A program made the translations under genes and the position numbers. A DNA stretch of 57,213 nucleotides from Chryseobacterium oryzae (GTDB lineage: Bacteria; Bacteroidota; Bacteroidia; Flavobacteriales; Weeksellaceae). Of the stretch, positions 35,358-43,070 are shown in pieces; the first letter of the stretch is position 1, and every line of letters starts with the position of its first letter. Location: the NCBI RefSeq assembly GCF_022811665.1, contig NZ_CP094530.1, positions 1-57,213 of the forward strand, written 5' to 3'. Below the pieces are notes generated by a model. That model was not told where the DNA came from and made no database searches. It saw only the letters and a program-made list of their open reading frames with translations.

Positions 35358-36230
35358 TTGCGGAGCTTTTGCATAGGTTTGAACGTACGGTTTCGGTGTT
35401 GGGAAAGAAGCCAAAGTACCTTTCAAAATTACTCCAGACACGTCGCTGCGGTGTCGCTACATTTCGGGAAAATTCCTACAGAATTGGATCCCGAGCAAAT
35501 TCACGATTACCTTTTTTATCTACAGAAAAAATCTAAATCTCCATCACAATCGTACTTCAAACACACCGTTTACGGGCTTCGGTTTCTGCTAAAATCGGAA
35601 GGTTTAAGTTATGATTTTTTGAGTCTTCCGGAAATTAAAAAAGAGAAAAAACTGCCTGTAGTTCTCAGTAAACAGGAGGTTTGGCAGATGCTTTCGGGGT
35701 GTAAGCTTTTAAAGCATAAAATCTTAATCGGGATTCTTTACGGTTGCGGATTGCGCTGTATGGAGGTTCGAAATCTCCGTTTGTGCGACTTAGATTTTGG
35801 TCGAAAACAACTCAAAGTGGTTCAGGGAAAAGGAAAAAAAGACCGCTATTTACCACTTTCTGAGCATCTGATTCGTGGGCTCAAAAAGTATATCGAAGCT
35901 GAAAAACCGGAAGATTATCTCTTTGGAATGCCACGAGAAGGAAGAGCCGGCGGAGAGTTTGATTCCCGTTACTCACAAAGAGGCGTTCAGTGGGCGGTAA
36001 AACAGGCATCAAAAACGGCAAACATCCTGAAAGAAGTGAGTGTCCATACGCTTCGGCACAGTTTTGCGACGCATCTTCTGGAAGATGGGATGGATATTTT
36101 GAGCATCAAAAATCTTCTCGGTCACGAAAGTATTGATACGACGCTGGTTTATCTTCAAATTGCACAACTTTCCACCCAAAAACTCTTTTCACCGCTCGAT
36201 ACCCTTTTTTCAGAATTTGGGAAGAAATGA
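35358..36230 (+). CDS. Tyrosine recombinase of the IS91 element, copy 2 (N-terminus frameshifted)
   Basis: Its protein is identical to that of copy 1, with the same TTG start and the same two apparent one-base losses in A-rich runs upstream (A8 run at about 35288-35295, and near 35408). The catalytic Arg, His-x-x-Arg and Tyr motifs are intact. Sharing both breaks shows that they predate the duplication. Confidence 0.75.
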   Translation: MRSFCIGLNVRFRCWERSQSTFQNYSRHVAAVSLHFGKIPTELDPEQIHDYLFYLQKKSKSPSQSYFKHTVYGLRFLLKSEGLSYDFLSLPEIKKEKKLPVVLSKQEVWQMLSGCKLLKHKILIGILYGCGLRCMEVRNLRLCDLDFGRKQLKVVQGKGKKDRYLPLSEHLIRGLKKYIEAEKPEDYLFGMPREGRAGGEFDSRYSQRGVQWAVKQASKTANILKEVSVHTLRHSFATHLLEDGMDILSIKNLLGHESIDTTLVYLQIAQLSTQKLFSPLDTLFSEFGKK

Positions 36231-37393
36231 GTGGTTTTAAAACCTCAAAAAAACAGTCAGTTCAACCTCAATCTCAACCTCAATACGAAGTCGCCGATGT
36301 TTTAAATATTTTAGGTTCAAAATTGGAAAATTTAGAACTTAATTCCTGGCAGTTAAGAACTTTATTTGCCTTAAAAAAGTGCAGAACTTCGGCTTTGGGC
36401 GGACATATTGATGCTTGTGATGAATGTGGCGTTTTAAGCATCAGTTACAACTCCTGCCGAAACCGTCATTGCCCAAAATGTCAGGGAAAAAACCGAGAAG
36501 ATTGGATACAAACACGGGAAACCGAACTGCTTCCTGTGCCTTATTTCCACGTGGTTTTTACGCTTCCGGAAGTATTGAACAAAACAGCGCTTCACGAGCC
36601 CAAGATGTTGTATGATATTTTATTTGAATCGGCTTGGGAAACCCTTCAAACGTTTGGCAAAAACAAAAATCTCCAAATGGGAATGATTGCTGTTTTGCAC
36701 ACTTGGGGACAGAATCTTAGTCTTCATCCGCATTTGCATTGCATTGTTCCGGGCGGTGGTGTGGATGAAAACGGAGCTTGGAAAAACATTAGAAGTGACG
36801 GTAAATTTTTGTTTCCGGTAAAGGCTTTGAGCAAAGTTTTCAGGGGTAAATTTTGTGAGAAACTAAAAGATAAAAATCTTGAAGAATATCCCAAAATCAG
36901 GCGAAATCTGTGGGAAAAACCTTGGGTGGTTTATGCTAAAAAGCCTTTTGGAAGCCCAAAATCGGTGGTGGAATATTTGGGTCGTTATTCCCACAAAATC
37001 GCAGTCAGCAACCAGAGAATCAGAAAAATTGACGCGGAGACGGTCACTTTTTCTTACAAAGATTACCGCCAAAAAGGCATCAAAAAGCAGATGGTTTTGA
37101 GCCACGAGGAGTTTATCCGCCGTTTTGCGATGCATATTTTGCCGAAAAGATTTGTGAAAATCCGTCATTATGGTTTTTTGAGCAGCACTTGGAAACGAAT
37201 TAAGCTTAAAAAACTGCAACAAAAATTAGGCATCCAGCCTAAAGAAAAGCTTCCGCCAAAAGTTTTTCAGCCGAAATGTAGTTGTTGCAGAGTTGGAAAT
37301 TTGGTAACGATTGCCACGTTCGATCTTCGAGGTCCGCCAAGTTGGTTTTTGGAGATGAGCCGAAATTTACCTGCTCCTAAATCTGCATTTTAA
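36227..37393 (+). CDS. IS91-family HUH transposase, copy 2
   Basis: The 388-residue protein is identical to that of copy 1, with the HPHLHC motif, the zinc-binding N-terminus and the RYSHKIAVS tyrosine region intact. The nucleotide differences from copy 1 (near 36536, 36539 and 36740) are all in third codon positions and silent. It overlaps the recombinase gene by 4 bases. Confidence 0.93.
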   Translation: MSGFKTSKKQSVQPQSQPQYEVADVLNILGSKLENLELNSWQLRTLFALKKCRTSALGGHIDACDECGVLSISYNSCRNRHCPKCQGKNREDWIQTRETELLPVPYFHVVFTLPEVLNKTALHEPKMLYDILFESAWETLQTFGKNKNLQMGMIAVLHTWGQNLSLHPHLHCIVPGGGVDENGAWKNIRSDGKFLFPVKALSKVFRGKFCEKLKDKNLEEYPKIRRNLWEKPWVVYAKKPFGSPKSVVEYLGRYSHKIAVSNQRIRKIDAETVTFSYKDYRQKGIKKQMVLSHEEFIRRFAMHILPKRFVKIRHYGFLSSTWKRIKLKKLQQKLGIQPKEKLPPKVFQPKCSCCRVGNLVTIATFDLRGPPSWFLEMSRNLPAPKSAF

Positions 37394-37414
37394 AAGATTT
37401 GGGTAAGGGAAATT

Positions 37415-37537
37415 ATGTCTAAAGGTGAAAGAAAACACAATAAAACCAAGAAAAAACCACCAAAATCACCCATAAAAAAAGAGACTCTTCTCAAAGTCTC
37501 TTGTATCTCTAAAAATCTTTTGTCGATAAACCCATAG
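37415..37537 (+). CDS. Small lysine-rich protein encoded in the IS91 element, copy 2
   Basis: The 40-codon frame is the same as in copy 1, directly behind the transposase gene and still inside the element. Its presence in both copies says only that the IS carries it; it is not independent evidence of coding. Confidence 0.4.
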   Translation: MSKGERKHNKTKKKPPKSPIKKETLLKVSCISKNLLSINP

Positions 37538-37687
37538 TGTGGGAAAATACCCAACCAAAAGCTGCCGAAGGTTCCGTTCAACAGGGTTTTCATTGTTCGT
37601 GCTGCGCACGCAACGAAAACTTAGCTATTAGCGGTTAGGCGTTCTTTTCGTTTATTCAATTGCAGTTTTTGTTATCTACTATAAAGA

Positions 37688-38152
37688 TTAGTCAATTGCT
37701 TCCCAAAGTTGAATTTTGTTTCCTTCTCCGTCAAGAATATGGATAAATTTTCCATAGTCATATGTTTCCATTTTATCCACTATGGTTACACCTTCTTTTT
37801 TCAATTCTTCAACAAGAGCTTCCAAATTTTCAACTCGGTAATTTATCATAAAGTCCTTGTCAAAGTATTTTGAGTCCTGTTTGAATGGTGTCCATTGTGT
37901 CTGGGCTTTTGTTGTACTGTCTGGTTTTTCATACCATTCAAATGTCGCACCGTATGGATTTGTGTCAAGTCCAAGGTGTTTTTGATACCATTCTGTTATC
38001 GCTTTTGGGTCTTTGCATTTGAAAAATACGCCCCCAATCCCTGTTACTCTTTTCATTTTATTGTCGTTATTTTTTGTTGTTACTGATTTAAAAGCGAAAC
38101 CAAGAAAAAAGGTTGTCGCAAGTGTCAAAGCTATTAAAATTGGTCTCTTCAT
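37688..38152 (-). CDS. VOC-family (glyoxalase/dioxygenase fold) protein, exported or membrane-anchored
   Basis: From the ATG at 38152 the protein has 154 residues. It has an N-terminal hydrophobic segment (MKRPILIALTLATTFFLGFAF) and then one VOC domain: GIGGVFFKCKDPKAITEWYQKHLGLDT, VENLEALVEELKKEGV, and a final ILDGEGNKIQLWE. VOC proteins include glyoxalases and antibiotic-binding proteins; the substrate here is unknown. A longer frame to 38248 lacks support because it would put the hydrophobic segment inside the protein. It is a single gene between IS copy 2 and the tyrosine recombinase. Confidence 0.75.
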   Translation of the reverse strand: MKRPILIALTLATTFFLGFAFKSVTTKNNDNKMKRVTGIGGVFFKCKDPKAITEWYQKHLGLDTNPYGATFEWYEKPDSTTKAQTQWTPFKQDSKYFDKDFMINYRVENLEALVEELKKEGVTIVDKMETYDYGKFIHILDGEGNKIQLWEAID

Positions 38153-38234
38153 TATTGTCAAATTTAATTCTGTTGCCTCTCTTTTGTGTCGGTTCTCTAC
38201 GCTTACCGCTAACTTGTTTATATGTCTTACTTCG

Positions 38235-38272
38235 TCAGACAAATACAACGTATTTGGTAGTGATTTGTCTGA
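38235..38272. other. Nested inverted repeat, possible recombination core site
   Basis: TCAGACAAAT (38235-38244) and ATTTGTCTGA (38263-38272) are perfect 10-base arms. Between them CAAATAC-AAC-GTATTTG forms a second small palindrome. It lies 45 bases from the 3' end of the tyrosine recombinase gene, a usual place for its attachment site. It is also near the VOC promoter and could be an operator. Confidence 0.45.
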
Positions 38273-38317
38273 TATTCGTGAGACTTATTTCTGATCAATA
38301 AGATATATTTTTTTTCT

Positions 38318-39361
38318 TTATAAATCATCAAACGGACTTTTGATCTGTTGTATACTTTTTGTGCTTACATGTGTATAGATTTCTGTGGTTCTGCTACTGT
38401 TATGTCCTAATAACTCTTGAATATATCGCAAATCCGTGCCGCTTTCTAATAAGTGAGTGGCGTAGCTGTGCCTTAACCAATGTAAAGTGACGGGCTTTTT
38501 TATATCGCATTTTCGTAATGCTTGTTTTAATACACTTTGAAGACTTTTTGCAGAATAATTAGTACCTGGTTCTTGACCTTCAAATAAAAAGGTTTTTGGT
38601 TTGTAAAGCTGGTAATATGCTCTCAATAATTCTAAAATCTTTGGAGATAAAGGTGTAATTCTATCTTTTTTACCTTTTGCTTGCTTAATCAGAACAATAT
38701 TCCGTTTAGAATCGATGTCAAGTGGTCTTAGCTGGAGTAATTTACTGCATCGTAAACCACAACTGTAGATCAAAGAAAGCATCACTTTGTGTTTCAAATT
38801 AGCATGAGCCTCGAGGATAATCTTAACTTCCTCTTTACTCAAAACATTTGGTAATGTTTTTGGTTTTTTTGGGCGGTCAAGTTTATCGGCTTCTATTTTC
38901 GTTTCCCGTATTGTTCTAAAGTATAATTTTATAGCGCTAATGATCTGGTTCTGGTAAGAGGAAGATAATTTTTTTGTCAAAATGTAATCATTATTAAAAT
39001 TAAGAACATCTGCATTGGTGAGCTCACAAACGTCTTTTGACTTATAGTAAAGTAAAAATGATCGCAATGCATCAGAATAGGTTTTGATTGTATTTGGACT
39101 GTATCTTTTGGAAGAAAGCCACCGTATAAACGAATCATCATGTTTTCGACCCTCCGATGAAAGTACGGTGCATTGTTCCGGTGCGATTTGAAACCGTTCT
39201 CTATTTTCCCGTGTATCCGGAATATGCCATAGTCTTTTCTGCTGACTCCATCGCGCTCCACTAATTAGTTTTATCCCTTGGATCAACTCTTTATCTTTCT
39301 CGAACTCTACACCAATTCGATCTTCCTCTCTATGCTTTATTAGTTTTGCAGACCAGTTCAT
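38318..39361 (-). CDS. Tyrosine recombinase (XerC/D or phage-integrase type)
   Basis: The 347-residue protein (ATG at 39361; a TTG 33 bases upstream is less likely) has an N-terminal extra domain of about 85 residues. A SAM-like core-binding domain follows (SPNTIKTYSDALRSFLLYYKSK), then the catalytic domain with SCGLRCSKLLQL, LHWLRHSYATHLL, and GHNSSRTTEIYTHV. It ends SPFDDL. It lacks the extra insert of integron integrases. Likely roles are plasmid dimer resolution or integration of nearby cassettes. Beside it lie a nested inverted repeat (38235-38272) and the duplicated leader region. Confidence 0.88.
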   Translation of the reverse strand: MNWSAKLIKHREEDRIGVEFEKDKELIQGIKLISGARWSQQKRLWHIPDTRENRERFQIAPEQCTVLSSEGRKHDDSFIRWLSSKRYSPNTIKTYSDALRSFLLYYKSKDVCELTNADVLNFNNDYILTKKLSSSYQNQIISAIKLYFRTIRETKIEADKLDRPKKPKTLPNVLSKEEVKIILEAHANLKHKVMLSLIYSCGLRCSKLLQLRPLDIDSKRNIVLIKQAKGKKDRITPLSPKILELLRAYYQLYKPKTFLFEGQEPGTNYSAKSLQSVLKQALRKCDIKKPVTLHWLRHSYATHLLESGTDLRYIQELLGHNSSRTTEIYTHVSTKSIQQIKSPFDDL

Positions 39362-39572
39362 AATGTTCTGATTTTGAGAAATAAAGATAATCAAATTTGG
39401 AACACTAAATCATTTCATTATTTTTTTTTGCAGTAATGTAAATTCTGTCAAAGACTAGTGTAACATTGTGCTAACCTCAAAACCTTATTTAAATATTGCT
39501 GTAACCTCAAATTACAAAATTTTATTACCTGCTAAATATTCTACCGAACTGCTTTTCCTCTCTCTTATTTTT

Positions 39573-39798
39573 GGTGTTTTTCTGTATGCAAAATTAAAAT
39601 GGAAGTCTTCCTAAAAAAATGAATTTGGGAATCCATCAATATTAATTCTTCGATTAATTAAAATATTGACGAACCCACCTACCCTTCCAGGCAAATTTAT
39701 TTCGGGCTGCCACATTGTTTCAGTTTTAGAAATACTTCACATTTTTATAAATATTTAGCAATGAAAAAGACACCTCAAATATACGAATAAAGCTAAAA
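39573..39798. repeat. Long direct repeat, copy A
   Basis: This block matches 56929-57155 with scattered substitutions. It includes GAATTTGGGAATCC, a hairpin with TCAATATT/AATATTGA arms (39636-39669), GACGAACCCACCTA and AGACACCTCAA. Like copy B (taking the window as circular), it is followed by GTGTCC-ATTGCC and the TAAATAACTAA leader of a small gene. It may be a promoter region used in single-stranded form during transfer. Confidence 0.8.
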
Positions 39799-39879
39799 AC
39801 GCTGCGTTCATTTATATTACAAAATTCCAAAAGTGCCTTTGTCAAGGTTATTTCAAAAGAATTTAAAAAAATAAGAAAA

Positions 39880-39959
39880 GTGTCCTCATTGCCAAATAAA
39901 TAACTAATTAAGTATAAAACGTAATAACTAAACAAATAATTAACTTAATAAATACTATC
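39880..39959 (+). promoter_or_regulatory. AT-rich leader, second copy
   Basis: GTGTCCTCATTGCC then AAATAAATAACTAATTAAG corresponds to bases 38-72 of the window. More TAACTAAACAAATAA-type words follow up to the ATG at 39960. Confidence 0.5.
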
Positions 39960-40247
39960 ATGAAAAATCTTTTTATCACCACTACCCTACATCGATACTT
40001 ATAGTCAAATAATGCCTTTACGATTGTTGAGCATATCATAGAACTACAAAAAAGCCCGCAAGCCTTCAATAAAGATTTTCAAGTTTGGAAAATTACAAAG
40101 ATTGATGAAATTACATTTTCTCTCGAACTCAACGATGGAAATCTGAATGTAATTTTAGCACATTATTTTCAGTCGGCTTCCATCGGAATATTTGAACTCA
40201 CAATGTGGTTGAAGAATTCAATATTATATTTTCCTTGTGAACGATAA
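39960..40247 (+). pseudogene. Small leading-region gene interrupted by an in-frame amber codon
   Basis: The ATG at 39960 opens a frame of 95 codons that is broken only by TAG at 40002-40004 (codon 15). After the stop the same frame continues NNAFTIVEHIIELQKSP and ends FPCER at 40247. Its composition looks like a real soluble protein. The leader upstream is the same as for its neighbours. I do not recognise the family. A substitution in a Tyr or Gln codon, or a sequencing error, would explain the stop. Confidence 0.6.
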
Positions 40248-40304
40248 TACTATTAATTAAATAATGTAATCAATAAACAGATAAATAACTAAATCAATAA
40301 AGAT

Positions 40305-40574
40305 ATGAATTTTGCAATGTACAAAACACTTGAACAAGACTTAAAAAATTATAGGGTTTTACAGCGTGGTTATCTTAGTTACCATAAAAAAACAAAAACC
40401 CCATTGATTGTTTTCTCAATTCAGCGATTTCCAGAAAGCTTCGATTACCTATTCAAAGTATTCCAAATTGAAGGAAAAGAACAAAATCTTTGTTACGTTA
40501 TTTATTCGCAAAATGAAGTGGATCTCACTCCTGTTAAACTTCAAGATTTTATCGACTACCATAATAAGATATAA
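40305..40574 (+). CDS. Hypothetical 89-residue leading-region protein
   Basis: I do not recognise this protein. It is small and soluble, with a beta-rich middle (PLIVFSIQRFPESFDYLFKVF). A TAAATAACTAAATCAATAAAG leader (broken here as motif TAACTAAAT) is immediately upstream, as for neighbouring genes. It is preceded by the amber-interrupted gene, and they have similar size. Plasmid leading-region genes often encode anti-defence proteins; that would be a guess here. Confidence 0.6.
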   Translation: MNFAMYKTLEQDLKNYRVLQRGYLSYHKKTKTPLIVFSIQRFPESFDYLFKVFQIEGKEQNLCYVIYSQNEVDLTPVKLQDFIDYHNKI

Positions 40575-40724
40575 GGGGAACAGCTCTCGCTATTTTAACA
40601 AAAAAACTAAATAAATTATTGAAGTAAAAACTAAATACTGATATAACTAAATAAATAAAAGACTAATCAAATACAATATAATCGTGTAAAAATCAGTTAT
40701 TTTTATATATCTAAGTTTACTATT

Positions 40725-41234
40725 ATGAAAACATTTGAAGTATTTACAGAAAAGAAAAGAACAGAAAACGCTATTTTAGTATCAGCATTTGTGGATGAAG
40801 TTGGTAAGGAGGAAACCTTTTTTGTCCCACTATCTAAGTTGGAAATTCAGGACAAAAAACTGTTGATTGACGATGATTTTTGGAGTAGTAAACTAGAGGA
40901 GATCAAAAATCCTGCACCGGAAAAAATGATTACAATGATTTCAGCATTGTATGAAAAAGGGGAGAAGTCTACTAAAGTTGCAGTTAAAGCCAGATTGAAA
41001 AGTTTTGACAAAGTAAATGACATTTGGCTTTTCTTACCCAATAGCAAAGTTGCTACTGTGGAGAAACTAACCGAGAATGAAGAGGAACCACAGTTTAAAA
41101 TTACTTTGCCTGAATGGGTCTATAATAGCGCTTTAAAAAGTGCTTTAGAATATCAGCTCACTAATTTCTGGAATAAAGATGTTGCAGAGGATCAAAAATT
41201 CAGTGTCGAGGATTTTACAATATTGGAAGGTTAG
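40725..41234 (+). CDS. Hypothetical 169-residue leading-region protein
   Basis: I do not recognise this protein. It is soluble and charged, with a repeating strand-like start (FEVFTEKKRTENAILVSAF) and a C-terminal segment LPEWVYNSALKSALEYQL. It is preceded by a long leader with TAACTAAATAAATAA. A T-run with a weak hairpin (ATGAAGATATAATCGTCTTCAT) follows the stop at about 41248-41275 and may be a terminator. Confidence 0.6.
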   Translation: MKTFEVFTEKKRTENAILVSAFVDEVGKEETFFVPLSKLEIQDKKLLIDDDFWSSKLEEIKNPAPEKMITMISALYEKGEKSTKVAVKARLKSFDKVNDIWLFLPNSKVATVEKLTENEEEPQFKITLPEWVYNSALKSALEYQLTNFWNKDVAEDQKFSVEDFTILEG

Positions 41235-41423
41235 TAACTAAAAAAAATGAAGATATAATCGTCTTCATTTTTTTCTAATAAATAAATAACTAAATGAATA
41301 AAAAAAGTAATGAATACTTAACTAAAATTATTATATTTACGGAACCGAATGACAATTTGGTCGGATATGATCTTTCTACTATGGGGAATTTGTCCACGAA
41401 TTGTATTATTATTAATACCTTAA

Positions 41424-42182
41424 ATGAAAACAAAAGTTATATCTGTTTTGACACAGAAAGGTGGAGTAGGGAAGACCACAACCACCATCCACTTAGCAGC
41501 CAGTTTTGCAAAAAAAGGGAGTAAGGTTTTGGTGATTGATTTTGACAGCCAGAAAAATCTTTCGTTGGGCTACAAGCTCGATGAAGATTTTCCCTACACT
41601 GTTGTAGATTTTTTAGAACAAAAGGAAGGTTTAGAGTTTACCCAAAAAAGTGAACATAATAACGTTTATGTTTTAGCAGGATCTGAAAAGTTGGAAAGTT
41701 ATAAAATCGATCGGTATGCTTTAAAGGATAGTCTAAAACTTTTAGAAGATTATTTTGATTATGTTTTAATCGATTGTCCGCCTAAACCGCTTAATGATGA
41801 ACTCAGTTTAGGAGAGGTTGCTGTGTGTGCCTCCGATTATGTTTTAAGTCCAATTAAGGATGATGAATATTCTCTAGCTGGAATTACATCATTAATTCCA
41901 TCGCTGTTAAATTTAAAAGCCAGACATAACCTGGATTTTGAATATTTGGGATTTTTCTTTAATTCAGTTTTAGTTAATTCGAGCGATTTTCGTTCCTATT
42001 ATAACGACTTTTTGTCTAATGAGTTTACGAAAAATTATCTGTTAAAGACTTTTGTTCGGCAAGACGTAAACATTAAAAAAGCGATCAAAGAAGGTAAAAC
42101 CATATTTCAGATCGATAACAAAAGTAGAGCAAGTAAAGATTTTAAAGATCTGGTAAAAGAACTAAAAAAGAAAATGATATGA
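41424..42182 (+). CDS. parA: ParA-family partition ATPase
   Basis: The 252-residue protein has the deviant Walker A motif KGGVGKTTTT (residues 12-21). It also has VLVIDFDSQKNLSLGY (Walker A') and YVLIDCPPKP (Walker B). It lacks an N-terminal HTH domain, so it is a type Ib-like ParA. It moves plasmid copies apart with a DNA-binding partner, most likely the next gene, whose start overlaps the parA stop by 4 bases (ATGA). Confidence 0.92.
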   Translation: MKTKVISVLTQKGGVGKTTTTIHLAASFAKKGSKVLVIDFDSQKNLSLGYKLDEDFPYTVVDFLEQKEGLEFTQKSEHNNVYVLAGSEKLESYKIDRYALKDSLKLLEDYFDYVLIDCPPKPLNDELSLGEVAVCASDYVLSPIKDDEYSLAGITSLIPSLLNLKARHNLDFEYLGFFFNSVLVNSSDFRSYYNDFLSNEFTKNYLLKTFVRQDVNIKKAIKEGKTIFQIDNKSRASKDFKDLVKELKKKMI

Positions 42183-42736
42183 AAGATAGAGTTTTGACAA
42201 ATTTTGGTAAAAAGAAGGAGAGCAGTAGCCAATCTTTAAAACTTCAAAATGTTTTTCAGAAGATGCAGGTACAACCTTCAGAAACACAAACTGAGGCGGT
42301 TGAAGAAATTGTTACACCATCTGTTAAGAAGCCTAAGACTAAAGAGAAATCATTTAATTTTTCTTTTGTCTCAGAAGCAGAAAATATTAACTATATCCGA
42401 AGATTAGAATTCGAGAAAAGAAGACAAGGTTCTGAATTTTCCTACTTTACTTCCTCTGATGTCGTAAAGGAAGGAATAGCGTTGCTGAGAAAGAAAGGTC
42501 CGAAATTAAAAAATCGTCCTGCAGGTATGATTCCAACTCGTCGTGGGCGGGTTTCAAATGGAACCGAATTAAAAGAAAAAGTAACAACATCATTCAGTTT
42601 AATTGAAGATGAAGTTGATTATATATATGATTACATTTATACCAAAAGTGGAGACATTTTGGGAAGTTTCACCAAAGAATCTTTTATGAATGATATGATT
42701 AAAGAGTTGAAAAATAAATATGGAGAGTTAGAATAA
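42179..42736 (+). CDS. Probable centromere-binding partition partner (ParB-like role)
   Basis: The 185-residue protein has a basic N-terminus, a disordered Gln/Glu/Lys-rich stretch (about 15-60) and a C-terminal domain with two helical segments. One is SYFTSSDVVKEGIALLRKKGP, the other STSFSLIEDEVDYIYDYIY-like. The length and coupling to parA suggest the centromere-binding protein, possibly of ribbon-helix-helix type, but no ParB sequence motif is visible. Confidence 0.6.
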   Translation: MKDRVLTNFGKKKESSSQSLKLQNVFQKMQVQPSETQTEAVEEIVTPSVKKPKTKEKSFNFSFVSEAENINYIRRLEFEKRRQGSEFSYFTSSDVVKEGIALLRKKGPKLKNRPAGMIPTRRGRVSNGTELKEKVTTSFSLIEDEVDYIYDYIYTKSGDILGSFTKESFMNDMIKELKNKYGELE

Positions 42737-42741
42737 AAAAA

Positions 42742-42770
42742 AAGGACCCCTAATAAATCCAGGCGTCCTT
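42742..42770 (-). terminator. Hairpin whose T-run is on the minus strand
   Basis: AAGGACCCCT (42742-42751) and AGGCGTCCTT (42761-42770) pair with one mismatch. The run of A before the first arm would be a U-run only for a transcript coming from the right. On the plus strand no T-run follows. It may end an antisense transcript across the start of the replication genes, or work bidirectionally. Confidence 0.45.
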
Positions 42771-42782
42771 AAACATATTTCT

Positions 42783-43070
42783 ATGTTTTTTCCTAAGTCA
42801 AAGATACGAAAATTTATGAAAACAGCCGAAAGTCAAGGTTTTTTCTGTGTAGTATATTTTACAGATACAAAAAAGACCGCCTATTACCATAAAGTGTATA
42901 CCCCTTCGAAACTTGCCCGTACTCTTGAGAACTGGTTATGGATCAAAGTTTTTATAGATAAGAGTACGTATTATGCGAACACTAAAACAACAGATTATCA
43001 TTGTATTTTTGATAAAAATAATCCAGTAACTGAGTTTTCCTTCCGACCCTTTTTAAAATCATCTTCATGA
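42783..43070 (+). CDS. Hypothetical 95-residue protein coupled to the replication initiator
   Basis: I do not recognise this protein. It is basic and aromatic-rich (VVYFTDTKKTAYYHKVYTP, WLWIKVFIDKS). The stop overlaps the rep start by 4 bases (ATGA), so it is translated together with the initiator and may adjust replication. The start ATG is 13 bases after the hairpin at 42742-42770. Confidence 0.55.
   Translation: MFFPKSKIRKFMKTAESQGFFCVVYFTDTKKTAYYHKVYTPSKLARTLENWLWIKVFIDKSTYYANTKTTDYHCIFDKNNPVTEFSFRPFLKSSS

Larger units (their letters stand above)
35205..37635 (+). mobile_element. IS91-family element, copy 2
   Basis: It has the same length, orientation and content as copy 1, offset by 9,861 bases. 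The flanking sequences are similar on both sides to those of copy 1, although outside the identical block. With copy 1 it brackets the restriction/RloC-like operon, making a composite unit of about 12.3 kb. IS91 elements do not make target duplications, and none is seen. Confidence 0.88.
39362..39959. other. Non-coding stretch with the 300-base repeat, copy A
   Basis: No gene is seen. It holds the repeat block at 39573-39798 and the leader at 39880-39959. The minus-strand frame at 39726-39935 is a shadow of the repeat and has no support. Confidence 0.6.

Noticed and set aside
38318..39361. Integron integrase
   Set aside because: The catalytic domain lacks the extra insert that marks IntI proteins, so I call it a general tyrosine recombinase.
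40847..41047. Minus-strand frames inside leading-region and catalase genes
   Set aside because: They are antisense shadows of well-supported genes and have no start context or family match.
41294..41524. 76-codon frame before parA
   Set aside because: Its second half overlaps parA in another frame and it has no recognisable domain; only the leader words upstream argue for it.
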